Under the pieces are notes generated by a model. The model was not told the DNA's origin. It made no database searches and saw only the letters and a list, made by a program, of their open reading frames with translations. A stretch of DNA of 64,000 bases from Halogranum amylolyticum (GTDB lineage: Archaea; Halobacteriota; Halobacteria; Halobacteriales; Haloferacaceae), in NCBI RefSeq assembly GCF_900110465.1, contig NZ_FODV01000013.1, positions 1-64,000 on the forward strand. The letters run 5' to 3'. Shown piece after piece: positions 1 through 8,459 of the stretch. A program made the position numbers and the translations under genes. Numbering within the stretch: position 1 is the stretch's first letter; each line of letters starts with the position of its first letter.

Positions 1-356
1 AAGTGTTCGGCCCGCACGTGGCGCTGCTGAAATACTCCGGTGACGTCGAGGAGGGCGTCGCGATCCAGAACGACACCGACTACGGACTCGCCGGTGCCAT
101 CATCTCGGAGAACTACCGCCAGATCAACTACTACCGCGACAACGCCGAGGTCGGCCTCGCCTACGGCAACCTCCCGTGTATCGGCGCGGAGGTCCACCTG
201 CCGTTCGGCGGGGTCAAGAAGTCCGGCAACGGCTACCCCTCGGCCCGTGAGATCATCGAGGCTGTCACCGAGCGGACCGCCTGGACGCTCAACAACTCTA
301 AAGACATCCAGATGGCTCAGGGGCTCTCCGCCGACATCAAAACCAAAGACGACTGA
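1..356 (+). CDS. Aldehyde dehydrogenase family protein, C-terminal part (5' end outside window)
   Basis: The reading frame is open from the window edge and ends in TGA at 354-356. The first readable residues form the family block E-V-F-G-P, and later residues include the C-terminal block PFGGVKKSGNG. ALDH-fold enzymes oxidise aldehydes to acids with NAD(P)+. The nucleophilic cysteine and the cofactor domain lie upstream of the window, so substrate cannot be judged. About 118 codons are visible, roughly the last quarter of a normal 480-520 residue enzyme. Assignment to the superfamily is firm; the subfamily is unknown. Confidence 0.9.
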   Translation, partial: VFGPHVALLKYSGDVEEGVAIQNDTDYGLAGAIISENYRQINYYRDNAEVGLAYGNLPCIGAEVHLPFGGVKKSGNGYPSAREIIEAVTERTAWTLNNSKDIQMAQGLSADIKTKDD

Positions 357-375
357 ACCCCCGGCGCTTCCCTCC

Positions 376-392
376 TCTCTTTATTTTTTTTA
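376..392 (+). terminator. T-rich terminator after aldehyde dehydrogenase
   Basis: A pyrimidine-rich run with eight consecutive T (381-389 area) begins about 20 nt after the stop codon. Archaeal intrinsic termination mainly needs such U-tracts, so this is a plausible terminator. There is no strong hairpin before it. Confidence 0.5.
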
Positions 393-458
393 GAGAGTAC
401 AGTATATACTCGATTTGACTTTTCGACTGAAAACTTACCCGCTCGCTAACCACGAACG

Positions 459-475
459 GTGACTTCTCCCACGAC
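459..475. repeat. 17-bp copy of a TnpB-type end sequence
   Basis: The 17 bases GTGACTTCTCCCACGAC recur exactly at 1974-1990, where they begin a hairpin typical of haloarchaeal IS200/IS605-group (TnpB) right ends. This copy lacks the second hairpin arm. It suggests debris of the same element family on both sides of the par operon. Confidence 0.4.
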
Positions 476-539
476 CTGTTGCCGCCAGCGAAGGAGAAAG
501 AACCAACCGCTATTTTTAGTAACCTATCAGACAAAACTC

Positions 540-920
540 TCAGAGATCGTTCAGCAACTCTCTGACCTCCGAAGCGTCCAACCCTTCCAACCCGTCCAAA
601 CCGTGCTGGATCAGGAGCGGGAAGAAGTGGCGGTTCTTCTCGAAATCTTCGCCGAACTCGTACTCGTAGTCCGCCTTCAGAAGTCCGTAGGTCCGCTCAA
701 TCTCTCGTTTCTGGCTCTGGGGGAGATACATGTACGTTCCGACCTGCTCTGCTTTCACCGACTGTTCGTTGTTCTCCTCAGATTTGGACTGTTTGTCTGC
801 TTCTGACGTTTCGTTCGGTTTGGACGACTCTTCGTCGCTCTCCTCGTTGCTCGTGTTCGCCGCTCGATCTCGCGTCTTGTTCCGTCGCTCTCGGAGTCGA
901 CTCGATCGGTCGTCGCTCAT
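540..920 (-). CDS. Acidic ParA-partner protein, haloarchaeal
   Basis: A 126-residue protein whose ATG overlaps the parA stop (ATGA, 917-920), so the two are translated as one operon. The first ~60 residues are low-complexity, rich in Ser, Glu, Asp, Lys and Arg. The second half is an ordered segment (TYMYLPQSQKREIERTY onward) with a conserved-looking C-terminus. The position matches that of a ParB-like adaptor or DNA-binding partner, but no HTH or ParB nuclease motif is visible. The partition role is inferred from the operon only. Confidence 0.75.
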   Translation of the reverse strand: MSDDRSSRLRERRNKTRDRAANTSNEESDEESSKPNETSEADKQSKSEENNEQSVKAEQVGTYMYLPQSQKREIERTYGLLKADYEYEFGEDFEKNRHFFPLLIQHGLDGLEGLDASEVRELLNDL

Positions 921-1711
921 GCTTCGACCTCCACGGTGTCGAACTGCGCGTCGAGTCCTTCAGCGATAGCTAGAAACACTTCACACATGTCGCTCTCGGG
1001 GTTGAATTCGAGTAGCGAGACCCCGGCATCGAGCGCCTTCTGTACGTCGGCTCGCTCCCGAATCTCCCAGACGGGAACGTCGTCGAACGCTCTGTTGATC
1101 CAATCGACCATCTCCTTGGCCTGGTTCTTCCGGACGTCGATGCGGTTGACGACGACGCCTCGTTCGTGGATGTCGATCTCGTAGTCCAACTCGAGTGCGT
1201 CGACGTGATCGAACAGGAGCTCGAACGCCCGCTTGCTCGTGGACTCTGCCAACGCTGGGATGAGGACGTTCTGTGTCGCGAAGAGAGCGTTGTCCATGAG
1301 ATTCCCGAGGTTGGGGGGACAGTCGACGATGACGTAGTCGTAGTCGTCTTCGAGTTCGGCGAGCACGAGATCGAGTTGTTCGCCACTTCGTCGGGCGAGA
1401 GTGAGTTCTGGTTCGGCCGCGGTCATGTCGATGTTGCTCGGAACGACGTCCATCTCTTCGTGGGGTCGAACGATCTCGTGGATCGCCGCCCGCTGTTCGG
1501 GATCCGTGAGACAGTCGAACAGGCTGGGTGGCTCCTCGTCGTACGCTTCCATCATCCCGAGGTTCTCGGTCGCGTTCCCTTGCGGGTCGAGGTCGACGAA
1601 CAGAACGTCGTGACCCCGCGCGTTCAACGCTCCTGCGACGTTGATCGCGATCGTCGTCTTTCCGACGCCGCCTTTCTGGTTCGACACACAGATCTTGGCT
1701 TGCTCGGTCAT
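917..1711 (-). CDS. parA: ParA/Soj family partition ATPase
   Basis: A 264-residue deviant-Walker ATPase. The deviant Walker A box KGGVGKTT lies at residues 13-20, the A' box VDLDPQGN around 40-47 and the Walker B segment VIVDCPPN around 127-134. ParA proteins bind DNA non-specifically when ATP-loaded and segregate plasmids or chromosomes together with a partner and a centromere. Length is normal for stand-alone archaeal ParA. It is the first gene of a two-gene operon, and a 16-bp palindrome overlaps its start codon. It suggests that this part of the genome is, or derives from, a low-copy replicon. No replication initiator gene was seen in the window. Confidence 0.95.
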   Translation of the reverse strand: MTEQAKICVSNQKGGVGKTTIAINVAGALNARGHDVLFVDLDPQGNATENLGMMEAYDEEPPSLFDCLTDPEQRAAIHEIVRPHEEMDVVPSNIDMTAAEPELTLARRSGEQLDLVLAELEDDYDYVIVDCPPNLGNLMDNALFATQNVLIPALAESTSKRAFELLFDHVDALELDYEIDIHERGVVVNRIDVRKNQAKEMVDWINRAFDDVPVWEIRERADVQKALDAGVSLLEFNPESDMCEVFLAIAEGLDAQFDTVEVEA

Positions 1712-1726
1712 ACAAACTGGTTTGTA
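1711..1726. promoter_or_regulatory. Perfect palindrome at the parA start (operator or centromere-like site)
   Basis: TACAAAC and its reverse complement GTTTGTA are separated by TG. The outer base of the site is the A of the parA ATG. With leaderless transcription, a protein bound here would cover the transcription start, which fits autoregulation by ParA or its partner. Only one copy was seen, which argues against an iterated centromere. Confidence 0.5.
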
Positions 1727-2194
1727 CAGCCGAATGACTTAACTCTGCGTCAGACATTCACCGAGAACTGGCAGTGCAGGTTCCTCCAGTCGGCGTCTTT
1801 CTCTTTACTTCGAACACACCGCATTCACGGGAGACCCCTGTCGTTTGGATCTCTCTGACTATTTGGATATGTTGGACAGATCGTAGCTCACAACTACTCG
1901 AACTACCCTAAAAGGGACAACCCACCAAGTCCGTCCGAACAATACGAGCGAGCCAACTGCGATTGGACCCCTCGTGACTTCTCCCACGACTCCAGTCGTG
2001 GGCTTTCTCCTCGACTCTCTGTAAGCGCGACTCAGATACGAACCTGTCGAGGCCCGTAGTCAGAAGCTCTGACTCCGCGAGTAGCACATCTACACCGCGT
2101 GCCGCCATCCGAATTCGAGCGACCTCGGCGACGGAGTTCGGATTTCTGGGTTCTCTTCTCGCTGGCTCCTCAGGTTCGAGCCCAAATCGTCGGA
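1727..2194. other. Non-coding stretch with a solo transposon end
   Basis: No supported gene. Possible parA promoter sequence lies next to the palindrome, and the 1974-2010 hairpin is the only recognisable element. The remaining sequence looks decayed. Confidence 0.5.
1974..2010. mobile_element. Solo right-end hairpin of an IS200/IS605-type TnpB element
   Basis: The block holds CCCACGAC, a four-base loop and GTCGTGGG, followed by CTTTCTCC. This pattern is common at the 3' end of haloarchaeal tnpB genes and their guide RNAs. On the minus strand it reads like a TnpB tail (..EKAHDWSRGRSH..). No transposase body is attached. Confidence 0.5.
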
Positions 2195-2434
2195 CTAGAA
2201 GTCACCGAACGTGGTGTCGTGGTACTCTCGAAGGACGTAGAGCAGCGGCCGGAAGTCGTGTTCGCGCAACCAGCTGCGCGTTGGCTCCTCCTGTGTCAAA
2301 TCGAGGCCGTCAGCTTCCAGTGCTGGAGCCACAACCGCCCAGTACGCGTCGACGAGTTCGTCGCGTTGCTGAAAAGGTAATTCGAACTGCAGAGGTCCCC
2401 GTGCTGGCTGTGCAGCTTGCTGAGTGACAGTTTC
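2195..2434 (-). pseudogene. C-terminal remnant of an unidentified haloarchaeal protein
   Basis: One frame stays open for 79 codons, ending with residues ..PLLYVLREYHDTTFGDF and TAG at 2195-2197. Composition (QRDELVDAYWAVV.., EEPTRSWLREHDF..) is that of a real acidic haloarchaeal protein. An in-frame stop at 2435-2437 and the absence of any start codon mark it as a truncated tail. I do not recognise the family. Confidence 0.5.
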
Positions 2435-2799
2435 TCACCGCGTGGGGTCAAGATGAGGGGCCGGCCACCGGGGGAGTGGCTGGTGGTCGCCGATGGTTCG
2501 GGGTGTCACGACCGACGAAAAAGCGCGGGTCGTGACGAAACCGCAAGTGCCGTCTGTGCGTCGTTCGACGTACAGGAGGGTGTGAGAGCCTGTTCGTTGT
2601 TCAACTGTAGTTCACCGATGAATCCGCTAACGTTGCGGACAAGATACGCGCTCTACATTTAGCACGCAGGTTTCAGGAGGGAGAAAACGTGTGCCATTAC
2701 AGAGTACGAAGGCTTCCGCTCACCGCTCTGAGAAACTCATCGGCGGAGTTGCGCTCGTTCGCGCTGTACGCTCGCGACACGTGGCCGTTCTGGACGTCG
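2435..2799. other. Stretch with no supported gene
   Basis: I see no intact gene, tRNA or clear repeat here. It lies between two gene remnants and is probably decayed accessory DNA. Confidence 0.4.
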
Positions 2800-2998
2800 T
2801 CACTTCGTAATCCGGAGACTCGCCTCGGCCTCGTAGAGACACCCCCTTCAACAGCAGTTGTTCGAGGAGGGACTCCGCCTCCGGATACTCGACGTCGCCG
2901 GCATTGACGCGGCCGATCGCTGCATCGTGCGTGGATGTTTCGTCTGTCTCGATCAGCTGTTCGATCGGTTCGAACGCTGTTTGTTGCGATGGAGTCGA
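2800..2998 (-). pseudogene. Frameshifted relative of the 72-residue protein at 39827-40045
   Basis: The minus strand reads STPSQQTAFEPIEQ.. through ..EAESLLEQLLLKG, closely matching the intact small protein at 39827-40045 (..TPTQQTAFEQIEQ..EAEALLEQLLLKG). After LLLKG the frame is lost, but the neighbouring frame then encodes LRITK and a TGA at 2800-2802, exactly the end of the intact copy. So a single small indel broke an otherwise alignable gene. The upstream start region is also disrupted. Confidence 0.75.
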
Positions 2999-3117
2999 CA
3001 GGGTTGAGGAAAGCCGCCTCACGAGCAGGTCGTGTCTCGGCTGACGTGATTGTTGAGACACTGTATGAAGCCCCCAATATCGATGCACCGCAATACGATG
3101 ACTCCGTCTTGGGAGAT

Positions 3118-3528
3118 CTACAGCGATTCGAACGCTTCGACGGCAGCCGACGCGACACTCACGTCTTCCTCCGCGCTTCCACCTGAGACGCCAACAGCGC
3201 CGACCACGCGTCCGTCAACCTCAAGCGGAATTCCGCCACCGAACGTGACGATTCGACCGTCGTTTGTGTTGCCAAGTCCGTACAGTGATTCGCCAGGCTG
3301 TGAGACCTCCCAAATCGTCTCCGTGTCGAGCTTTAGCGACACCGAACTGTAGGCCTTGTTCTGGGCAATGTCGATGCTCGCGAGCAGTGCATCATCCATC
3401 CGCTGGAATGCGACGAGATTTGCCCCTCCGTCCATCACTGCAATACACATCGGGACGTCGATCTCCTCAGCTTTCTCTTCGGCAGTGTCCACGAGCTGTT
3501 TGGCGATGTCAAGTGTTATCTCTGTCAT
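3118..3528 (-). CDS. GlcG/HbpS family protein (DUF336)
   Basis: A 136-residue single-domain protein. The family hallmarks are a central MDGGANLVAFQRMD segment (about residues 29-42) and a glycine-rich C-terminal block FGGGIPLEVDGRVVGAVGVSGG (about 94-115, split in two strands). Members include haem-binding HbpS and GlcG, the latter encoded with glycolate genes. Biochemical roles are mostly unsettled. It stands alone here between remnants, with an inverted repeat (3604-3635) upstream. TATA-like sequence lies about 30 nt before the ATG, suggesting a leaderless message. Confidence 0.9.
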   Translation of the reverse strand: MTEITLDIAKQLVDTAEEKAEEIDVPMCIAVMDGGANLVAFQRMDDALLASIDIAQNKAYSSVSLKLDTETIWEVSQPGESLYGLGNTNDGRIVTFGGGIPLEVDGRVVGAVGVSGGSAEEDVSVASAAVEAFESL

Positions 3529-3603
3529 CTCTACTGGTCCGATAACCGCGTCAACCTATACTGATGTAAAATTTTGTGTGCTCGAGGACCGATTGACTGT
3601 GAC

Positions 3604-3635
3604 GTGGGCCCGTGTTCGTGGCGATGCGGGCCCAC
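3604..3635. repeat. Inverted repeat upstream of the GlcG-family gene
   Basis: Nine-base perfect arms (GTGGGCCCG at 3604-3612 and its complement at 3627-3635) flank a 14-nt loop. It lies about 76 nt upstream of the GlcG-family start. It could be an operator or a remnant of a terminator. The rest of 3529-3933 shows no gene. Confidence 0.35.
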
Positions 3636-3933
3636 AGGGAGTGTGCCACGCACCGAGCGAAGCGTTACACCGACGTTCGTCCGACCTCATATGCCTGTGA
3701 TGAGCTCGGTAGAGCGTGTCCCTTCCGGTGATTCAAAAAGAGAACCTGCCCGTGTGGCGGATCGCAGTGTTGTTGCTGTCGTCCCAACGACGCCACAGGT
3801 TAGTGTAACCCCGAAAGCTAGTCGGGGCACGACTTCGCGGTCGTCGGCTACACGGTGAACACGAAGACGTTATGGGACATATCGATGGCGAGCGGCCGTA
3901 GCTAAAAGAGTACTTTGCGCGGCGGTGTTTGTC

Positions 3934-4134
3934 TTAGGCGTTGTTCATCCGCAGCGTCGTCTCGGTTTGACATTCCATGCAGGTCGCCACACGATACGGC
4001 TCGCGGGAATACTCCGCGTTCTCCGGTTTTGAACTCTCTATCCGGAGCTCCACCCGGACCTTGTGGAGCGTCTCACGTGCGCAGTCCGTGCATGCTTCTG
4101 TGACTCCGTCAAGGGCGGATGGTTTGGTTGCCAT
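3934..4134 (-). CDS. Small haloarchaeal zinc-ribbon protein
   Basis: A 66-residue protein with two knuckles, CTDC (about residues 16-19) and CMEC (about 53-56), giving a four-cysteine zinc ribbon around a charged middle strand pair (VRVELRIESS). Such single-ribbon proteins are common in haloarchaea and usually lack an assigned function; nucleic-acid or protein binding is typical of the fold. The ATG at 4132-4134 gives a natural start. It has no operon partner. Confidence 0.85.
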   Translation of the reverse strand: MATKPSALDGVTEACTDCARETLHKVRVELRIESSKPENAEYSREPYRVATCMECQTETTLRMNNA

Positions 4135-4612
4135 AGCACTCTGTCGGACACAGGGAGACCGAATAAGGAGATATCTCTGTCTCGTATGGTTTCATTCTGT
4201 TTCAGATGCTTTCGACCGTTCGCCGCACGCCGACGGTGACTTCTAACCCTGAAACATGTCGATCATCGATGACGGCGGTTCACCCGTCTCTAAGCTAGTT
4301 AGGGAGTCGAATACGCGATCTGAGACGGAGATAACCAGCACAACTAGTCGTGGACAGCTCGGAAATGCCCGCTCGGAGAGACGCTCCCGTGGTCTAGATA
4401 TTCGCTTCGGGTCGTATCCAATGAGGGGAACGTGAGAGCGACGATGAGCCCATCGACGGCTGTCTATCCTGTGTCTTCCCAGTGAGACGACTACGAGTTA
4501 CGCATCGTCGCTCGGAGCGGACATGGGTTTGTTTAGTGATAGAACACTTGCGTTGCTGGGGACGATAGAGATTCTCCTCCGGTGGATGCTCGATGAGTTA
4601 CCGCTGCAGGGG
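4135..4612. other. Stretch with no supported gene
   Basis: No intact gene, RNA or clear repeat is visible. Coding remnants resume at 4613. Confidence 0.4.
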
Positions 4613-4745
4613 GGGGACAACCGCTCCCGAATGGCCGCGCTCGTGTGGGGGCTTTCGCCGTCCTTCGGGCGCAGGATGTTCCGAATCGCACTCGAGTCGA
4701 TCGTGTTGCCTGCCGGGACTTTCTTCGATACTCCCAGGGTGTTGC
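4613..4745 (-). pseudogene. Internal fragment of a coiled-coil gene related to 30509-31243
   Basis: Minus-strand translation gives KVPAGNTIDSSAIRNIL followed by RPKDGESPHT. The intact protein at 30509-31243 has KVPAGYTIDSSTISTVL and RSKDGESPHT at the same place. Both ends of the similarity stop abruptly. It is one of two decayed relatives of that gene in the window (the other is at 16793-16850). Confidence 0.75.
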
Positions 4746-4871
4746 AGGCGTGTTGCTGATTGGCCGTGAGTCTGGCGACGTCCTAGTCTGGTCTGAATGT
4801 TCGGTGCACGATCGTATCCGCTGAGACTCGACGGCACCAACTGTGTCTAAAAGGTGTTCGACTGGTTATGC

Positions 4872-6593
4872 TTAGAGTTGGTAGACGACTGCCTCGAACG
4901 GACGGAACTCGTGACCAGTGGGGTTAGCCGGACTGTTGTCGTAGTTGCTTACGATAACGTCCGAATCCGTGATTGCCATTGACGGACAGTTGAAGAGAGT
5001 AACTTCGGTTGACCAGTTGAGGACGACGAGAACCGTATCGTCACCAAGTGTCCGGCGATAGGCATAGAGGTGCTCGTGGTTGGGGAGCAAGAGTTCGTAC
5101 TCACCGTAGACGAGGGTGTCCGATTCGTGTCTGAGCGCGATGAGTGACTGATAGTGGTGCCAGATGGACTTTCCGTCGGCAAGCGCCGCTTCGACGTTGA
5201 TGTCGTGATAGCTCTCGTTGGCTCTGAACCACGGCACGCCGTCGGTGAAGCCAGCACTGGGGTTACCCGACCACTGCATCGGCGTTCGTGCGTGATCACG
5301 ACTCTGATAGTTAACGAGGCCACGTACCTCCTCGAAGGAATCGATCTTCCCCGCTTCGATGAGTTCTTCCACCTTCCCGATAGTCATCACATCGTCGAGT
5401 TCGTCGAGGCTCTCAAACTCATCGTTCGTCATGCCGATCTCCTCACCCTGGTAGATATACGGGGTGCCACACAGCGTCAACAGAAACGTAGCGATGAGTT
5501 TTGCACTCTCCTCATGATATTCCTCGTCGTCGCCAAACCGAGTGACAATTCGGGGGATATCGTGATTACCGAGGAACAACGCGTCCCAGAACTCGGATGC
5601 GAGCTCGTTTTGGGCACGGGTTACGATTTCTTTGAATTCTGTAAGGTCCCACTCTCCCCACCCCTCGGGGTCCCACGGCCCGTTCGGACCATCGTCGACG
5701 GCTAAGTGATTGAACTGGAAGATCATGTCCAGCCCGCTTCCACCCTCAACCAGATACTCTGCGGCCTGTTCAATGCTCGTCCCACCCATCTCGCCGACGG
5801 TCATGACGTCGTAGTTCGCAAGGGTCTCGTCGTAGGCTTCTTGGAGATATTCGTGGATGTGAGGGCCGTGAGCGTACTGCTCGTGTCCCACGAGCGGTTC
5901 GTTTGGGTCACCGTCAGGCAGCCCCTCAGGTTTCGAAAGGAAGTTGATTGCATCCATTCGGAAGCCGTCTATGCCTCTCTCGAGCCACCACGTGATCATC
6001 TCCTTGATATCCTCTCGAACATCCGAGTTTCGCCAGTTGAGATCTGGTTGGTTCTCATCGAATATGTGGAGATACCACTGTTCACGTACCTCGTCGTAGG
6101 ACCACGCCGGCCCACCGAATATGGATTGCCAGTTGTTTGGGGGAGTATCTGGCGACCCGTCGCGCCAGTAATAGTAGTCCTCGTACTTGCCCTCACGCTG
6201 TCGTGATCTCTGGAACCACTCGTGTTCCATTGAGGTATGGTTGATGACGAGGTCCATGATGAGTCGCATGTCCCGCGCATGTAGCTCATCTACTAACTCC
6301 TCCCAGTCGGCCATCGTCCCGAACTCGTCCATGATCGAGCGATAGTCACGGATGTCGTAGCCGTTGTCGGCGTTCGGTGAGTCATATACTGGACAGAGCC
6401 AAACGACGTCGACACCTAGTTCGTCGAGATAATCGACCTTCTCTGTGATACCCGGGATATCGCCAACCCCATCGCCGTTGCTGTCGTTGAAGCTTCGCGG
6501 ATAGAGCTGATAGACGACGGCTTCCTTCCACCACCGTTTGTCGGTGTCGATACTTCGTCTCTGAGTCGTTGTTTGGGAATCGTCGTGAGTCAT
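4872..6593 (-). CDS. GH13 alpha-glucosidase (oligo-1,6-glucosidase-like), downstream paralogue
   Basis: A 573-residue cytoplasmic glycoside hydrolase. GH13 conserved regions are all present: DLVINHT (114-120), GFRMDAIN with nucleophile Asp214, TVGEMGG with acid/base Glu268, and GNHDIPRIV with Asp345. The QPDLNW motif (182-187) places it with oligo-1,6-glucosidases/alpha-glucosidases (GH13_31-like). It has no signal peptide, so it would act on oligosaccharides imported by the divergent ABC transporter. It lies 21 nt after the paralogue at 6615-8324 and is surely co-transcribed. The residue after the nucleophile is Ala here but Val in the paralogue; in this family that position tracks alpha-1,4 versus alpha-1,6 preference. 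Confidence 0.95.
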   Translation of the reverse strand: MTHDDSQTTTQRRSIDTDKRWWKEAVVYQLYPRSFNDSNGDGVGDIPGITEKVDYLDELGVDVVWLCPVYDSPNADNGYDIRDYRSIMDEFGTMADWEELVDELHARDMRLIMDLVINHTSMEHEWFQRSRQREGKYEDYYYWRDGSPDTPPNNWQSIFGGPAWSYDEVREQWYLHIFDENQPDLNWRNSDVREDIKEMITWWLERGIDGFRMDAINFLSKPEGLPDGDPNEPLVGHEQYAHGPHIHEYLQEAYDETLANYDVMTVGEMGGTSIEQAAEYLVEGGSGLDMIFQFNHLAVDDGPNGPWDPEGWGEWDLTEFKEIVTRAQNELASEFWDALFLGNHDIPRIVTRFGDDEEYHEESAKLIATFLLTLCGTPYIYQGEEIGMTNDEFESLDELDDVMTIGKVEELIEAGKIDSFEEVRGLVNYQSRDHARTPMQWSGNPSAGFTDGVPWFRANESYHDINVEAALADGKSIWHHYQSLIALRHESDTLVYGEYELLLPNHEHLYAYRRTLGDDTVLVVLNWSTEVTLFNCPSMAITDSDVIVSNYDNSPANPTGHEFRPFEAVVYQL

Positions 6594-6614
6594 AACTGTG
6601 ATTTTGTGGCGACA

Positions 6615-8324
6615 CTACGGGGTGAGATAGACGTGAGCTTCGTACGGACCGAGTTCAAACGCCGGGCGTGGCGCTGTCGGTACGTCGGTATTCGCGAGAG
6701 CGAGCTCGAGTTCGTCAAGAGTGATGCTGTCGGGCACGACGAACTCGACCGGGTCCGTTCCGAAGTTGAGGACGACGAGGCCACGTTCGTCGCCAAGCGT
6801 TCGCGTGTAGGCAAAGATAGCAGGGTGGTTAGGGACGAGGAGATCGAACGCTCCATACACCAAGACGTCACGGTCGTGGCGGAGTTCGATGAGATCCTGA
6901 TAGTAGTGCCAGACGGAGTTTTCGTCAGCGCGGGCGTGTTCAACGTTGACTGTTTCGTAGTTCGAGTTGCAATCGATCCACGGCTCGCCGTCGGTAAAGC
7001 CAGCGTCAGGCGCATCCGACCACTGCATCGGGGTGCGAGCGTTATCCCGACCGACGTACTCCACTGCATCACGAACATCGTCGTAGGAAGCTGCATCGCC
7101 CTGCTCGAGTGCCTCTTCTACGAAGTTCACCGCCTCGACGTCCCGAAGTTCGTCTGGGGAGGCGAACGAAGCGTTCGTCATCCCGAGTTCCTCACCTTGG
7201 TAGACGAACGGCGTTCCCTGAAGTGTATGGGTGAGTGTTCCAAGGAGCTTCGCGCTTTCTTCGCGATAGGTGCTGTCGTCGCCGAAGCGAGAGACCATCC
7301 GCGGCTGGTCGTGGTTGTTGAGATAGAGACTGTTCCACCCCTCGTCTGCGAGGCCGTTCTGCCACTTCGCGATGATCTGCTTGAACTCGACGAGTGACCA
7401 GTCACCGGCGTCCCACTTGTGTTCGTCATGGTCGAAAGAAACGTGCTCAAACTGGAACACCATCGAAAGACCATCGCCGTCAGGGCCGACATACGTCCGT
7501 GCGTCGTCAACGCCGGCACCAGGTGTCTCGCCGACAGTCAAAAGTGACTCGTCCGAGAGCACTTCATCGCGCATCTCACGGAGATAGTCGTGGATGTTCG
7601 GGCCGTTGAAGAAATGCTCTGCACCAGTCAGTCCCCCATCTTCGTCACCATCGGGGAGTCCGTTCGTTTTCGAGATGAGGTTGATGACGTCCATCCGGAA
7701 GCCATCGATCCCCTTCTCCAACCACCAGTTCATCATCTCGTAGACTGATTCACGAACGTCTGGGTTGCGCCAGTTCAGGTCTGGTTGTTTCTCGTCGAAC
7801 AGATGGAGATACCACTGGCCGCGCACTTCGTCGTATGTCCACGCAGAACCGCCGAACACGGACTCCCAATTGTTCGGTGGGTCGCCTCCGTTGTTGGTGC
7901 CATCGCGCCAGATGTAGTAGTCCTTGAACTCACTGTCGCCCTGGCGCGACCGCTGGAACCACTCGTGTTCGTCGGATGTATGGTTGACGACCAGATCCAT
8001 GATAAGACGAATGTCTCGTTCGTGGAGTGTACTCAGGAGCCGTCGCCAGTCATCCATGTCACCATAGGCGTCGTTAATTGAGCGGTAGTCGCTGATATCG
8101 TAGCCATTGTCGGCCTGCGGCGACTCGTAAACGGGACAGAGCCAGACGGCGTCCACACCAAGATCGTCTAGGTAATCCACCCGCCGCTCGATGCCACGGA
8201 GATCTCCGATGCCGTCGCCGTCAGTGTCGTTGAAGCTTTTCGGATATATCTGGTAGACGACTGCTTCCTTCCACCACGTGCGGTCGATCCCTGCTCTCGT
8301 TTTGATAGCGTCTTTCGGAGTCAT
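6615..8324 (-). CDS. GH13 alpha-glucosidase (oligo-1,6-glucosidase-like), upstream paralogue
   Basis: A 569-residue protein clearly paralogous to its downstream neighbour. Catalytic set: Asp212 in GFRMDVIN, Glu268 in TVGETPG, Asp341 in NNHDQPRMV. Region I is DLVVNHTSDEH and QPDLNW is present. There is no export signal. Val213 after the nucleophile is the residue usually seen in alpha-1,6-active (isomaltase-type) enzymes. It is the first gene of the minus-strand operon. The ATG at 8322-8324 is followed at once by the family N-terminus (TWWKEAVVYQIYPKSF). The likely role is hydrolysis of imported isomalto-, malto- or related oligosaccharides to glucose. Confidence 0.95.
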   Translation of the reverse strand: MTPKDAIKTRAGIDRTWWKEAVVYQIYPKSFNDTDGDGIGDLRGIERRVDYLDDLGVDAVWLCPVYESPQADNGYDISDYRSINDAYGDMDDWRRLLSTLHERDIRLIMDLVVNHTSDEHEWFQRSRQGDSEFKDYYIWRDGTNNGGDPPNNWESVFGGSAWTYDEVRGQWYLHLFDEKQPDLNWRNPDVRESVYEMMNWWLEKGIDGFRMDVINLISKTNGLPDGDEDGGLTGAEHFFNGPNIHDYLREMRDEVLSDESLLTVGETPGAGVDDARTYVGPDGDGLSMVFQFEHVSFDHDEHKWDAGDWSLVEFKQIIAKWQNGLADEGWNSLYLNNHDQPRMVSRFGDDSTYREESAKLLGTLTHTLQGTPFVYQGEELGMTNASFASPDELRDVEAVNFVEEALEQGDAASYDDVRDAVEYVGRDNARTPMQWSDAPDAGFTDGEPWIDCNSNYETVNVEHARADENSVWHYYQDLIELRHDRDVLVYGAFDLLVPNHPAIFAYTRTLGDERGLVVLNFGTDPVEFVVPDSITLDELELALANTDVPTAPRPAFELGPYEAHVYLTP

Positions 8325-8365
8325 TGGTTAGATTCGATCCTCTCTCACTCGCTGCTACTTGCTAC

Positions 8366-8376
8366 GGTCATTGACC
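8366..8376. promoter_or_regulatory. Palindrome GGTCATTGACC in the glucosidase promoter
   Basis: Perfect five-base arms around one central base, lying between a TATA-like GTATAAGT (about 8383-8390, minus strand) and the glucosidase start. This is a good operator position for a repressor such as the TrmB protein encoded at 15478-16557, though no site is proven. Confidence 0.4.
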
Positions 8377-8416
8377 ATCGACTTATACAGATACAAAATC
8401 GCGAAGAACAGCTTCT

Positions 8417-8436
8417 ACCCGAAATTTTATTCGGGT
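8417..8436. promoter_or_regulatory. Palindrome enclosing the TATA box of the ABC transporter operon
   Basis: ACCCGAA (8417-8423) and TTCGGGT (8430-8436) are perfect inverted arms around the A/T core ATTTTA. The core is placed like the TATA element, about 30-35 nt before the ATG at 8460. A protein bound here would compete with TBP, giving direct repression. It is the strongest operator candidate of the locus. Confidence 0.5.
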
Positions 8437-8459
8437 GTGTGTAACAATCGTAGACGACC

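Noticed and set aside
917..2434. Replication origin near parA
   Set aside because: No rep/orc gene and no iterated origin-box sequence was found; the single palindrome is insufficient.
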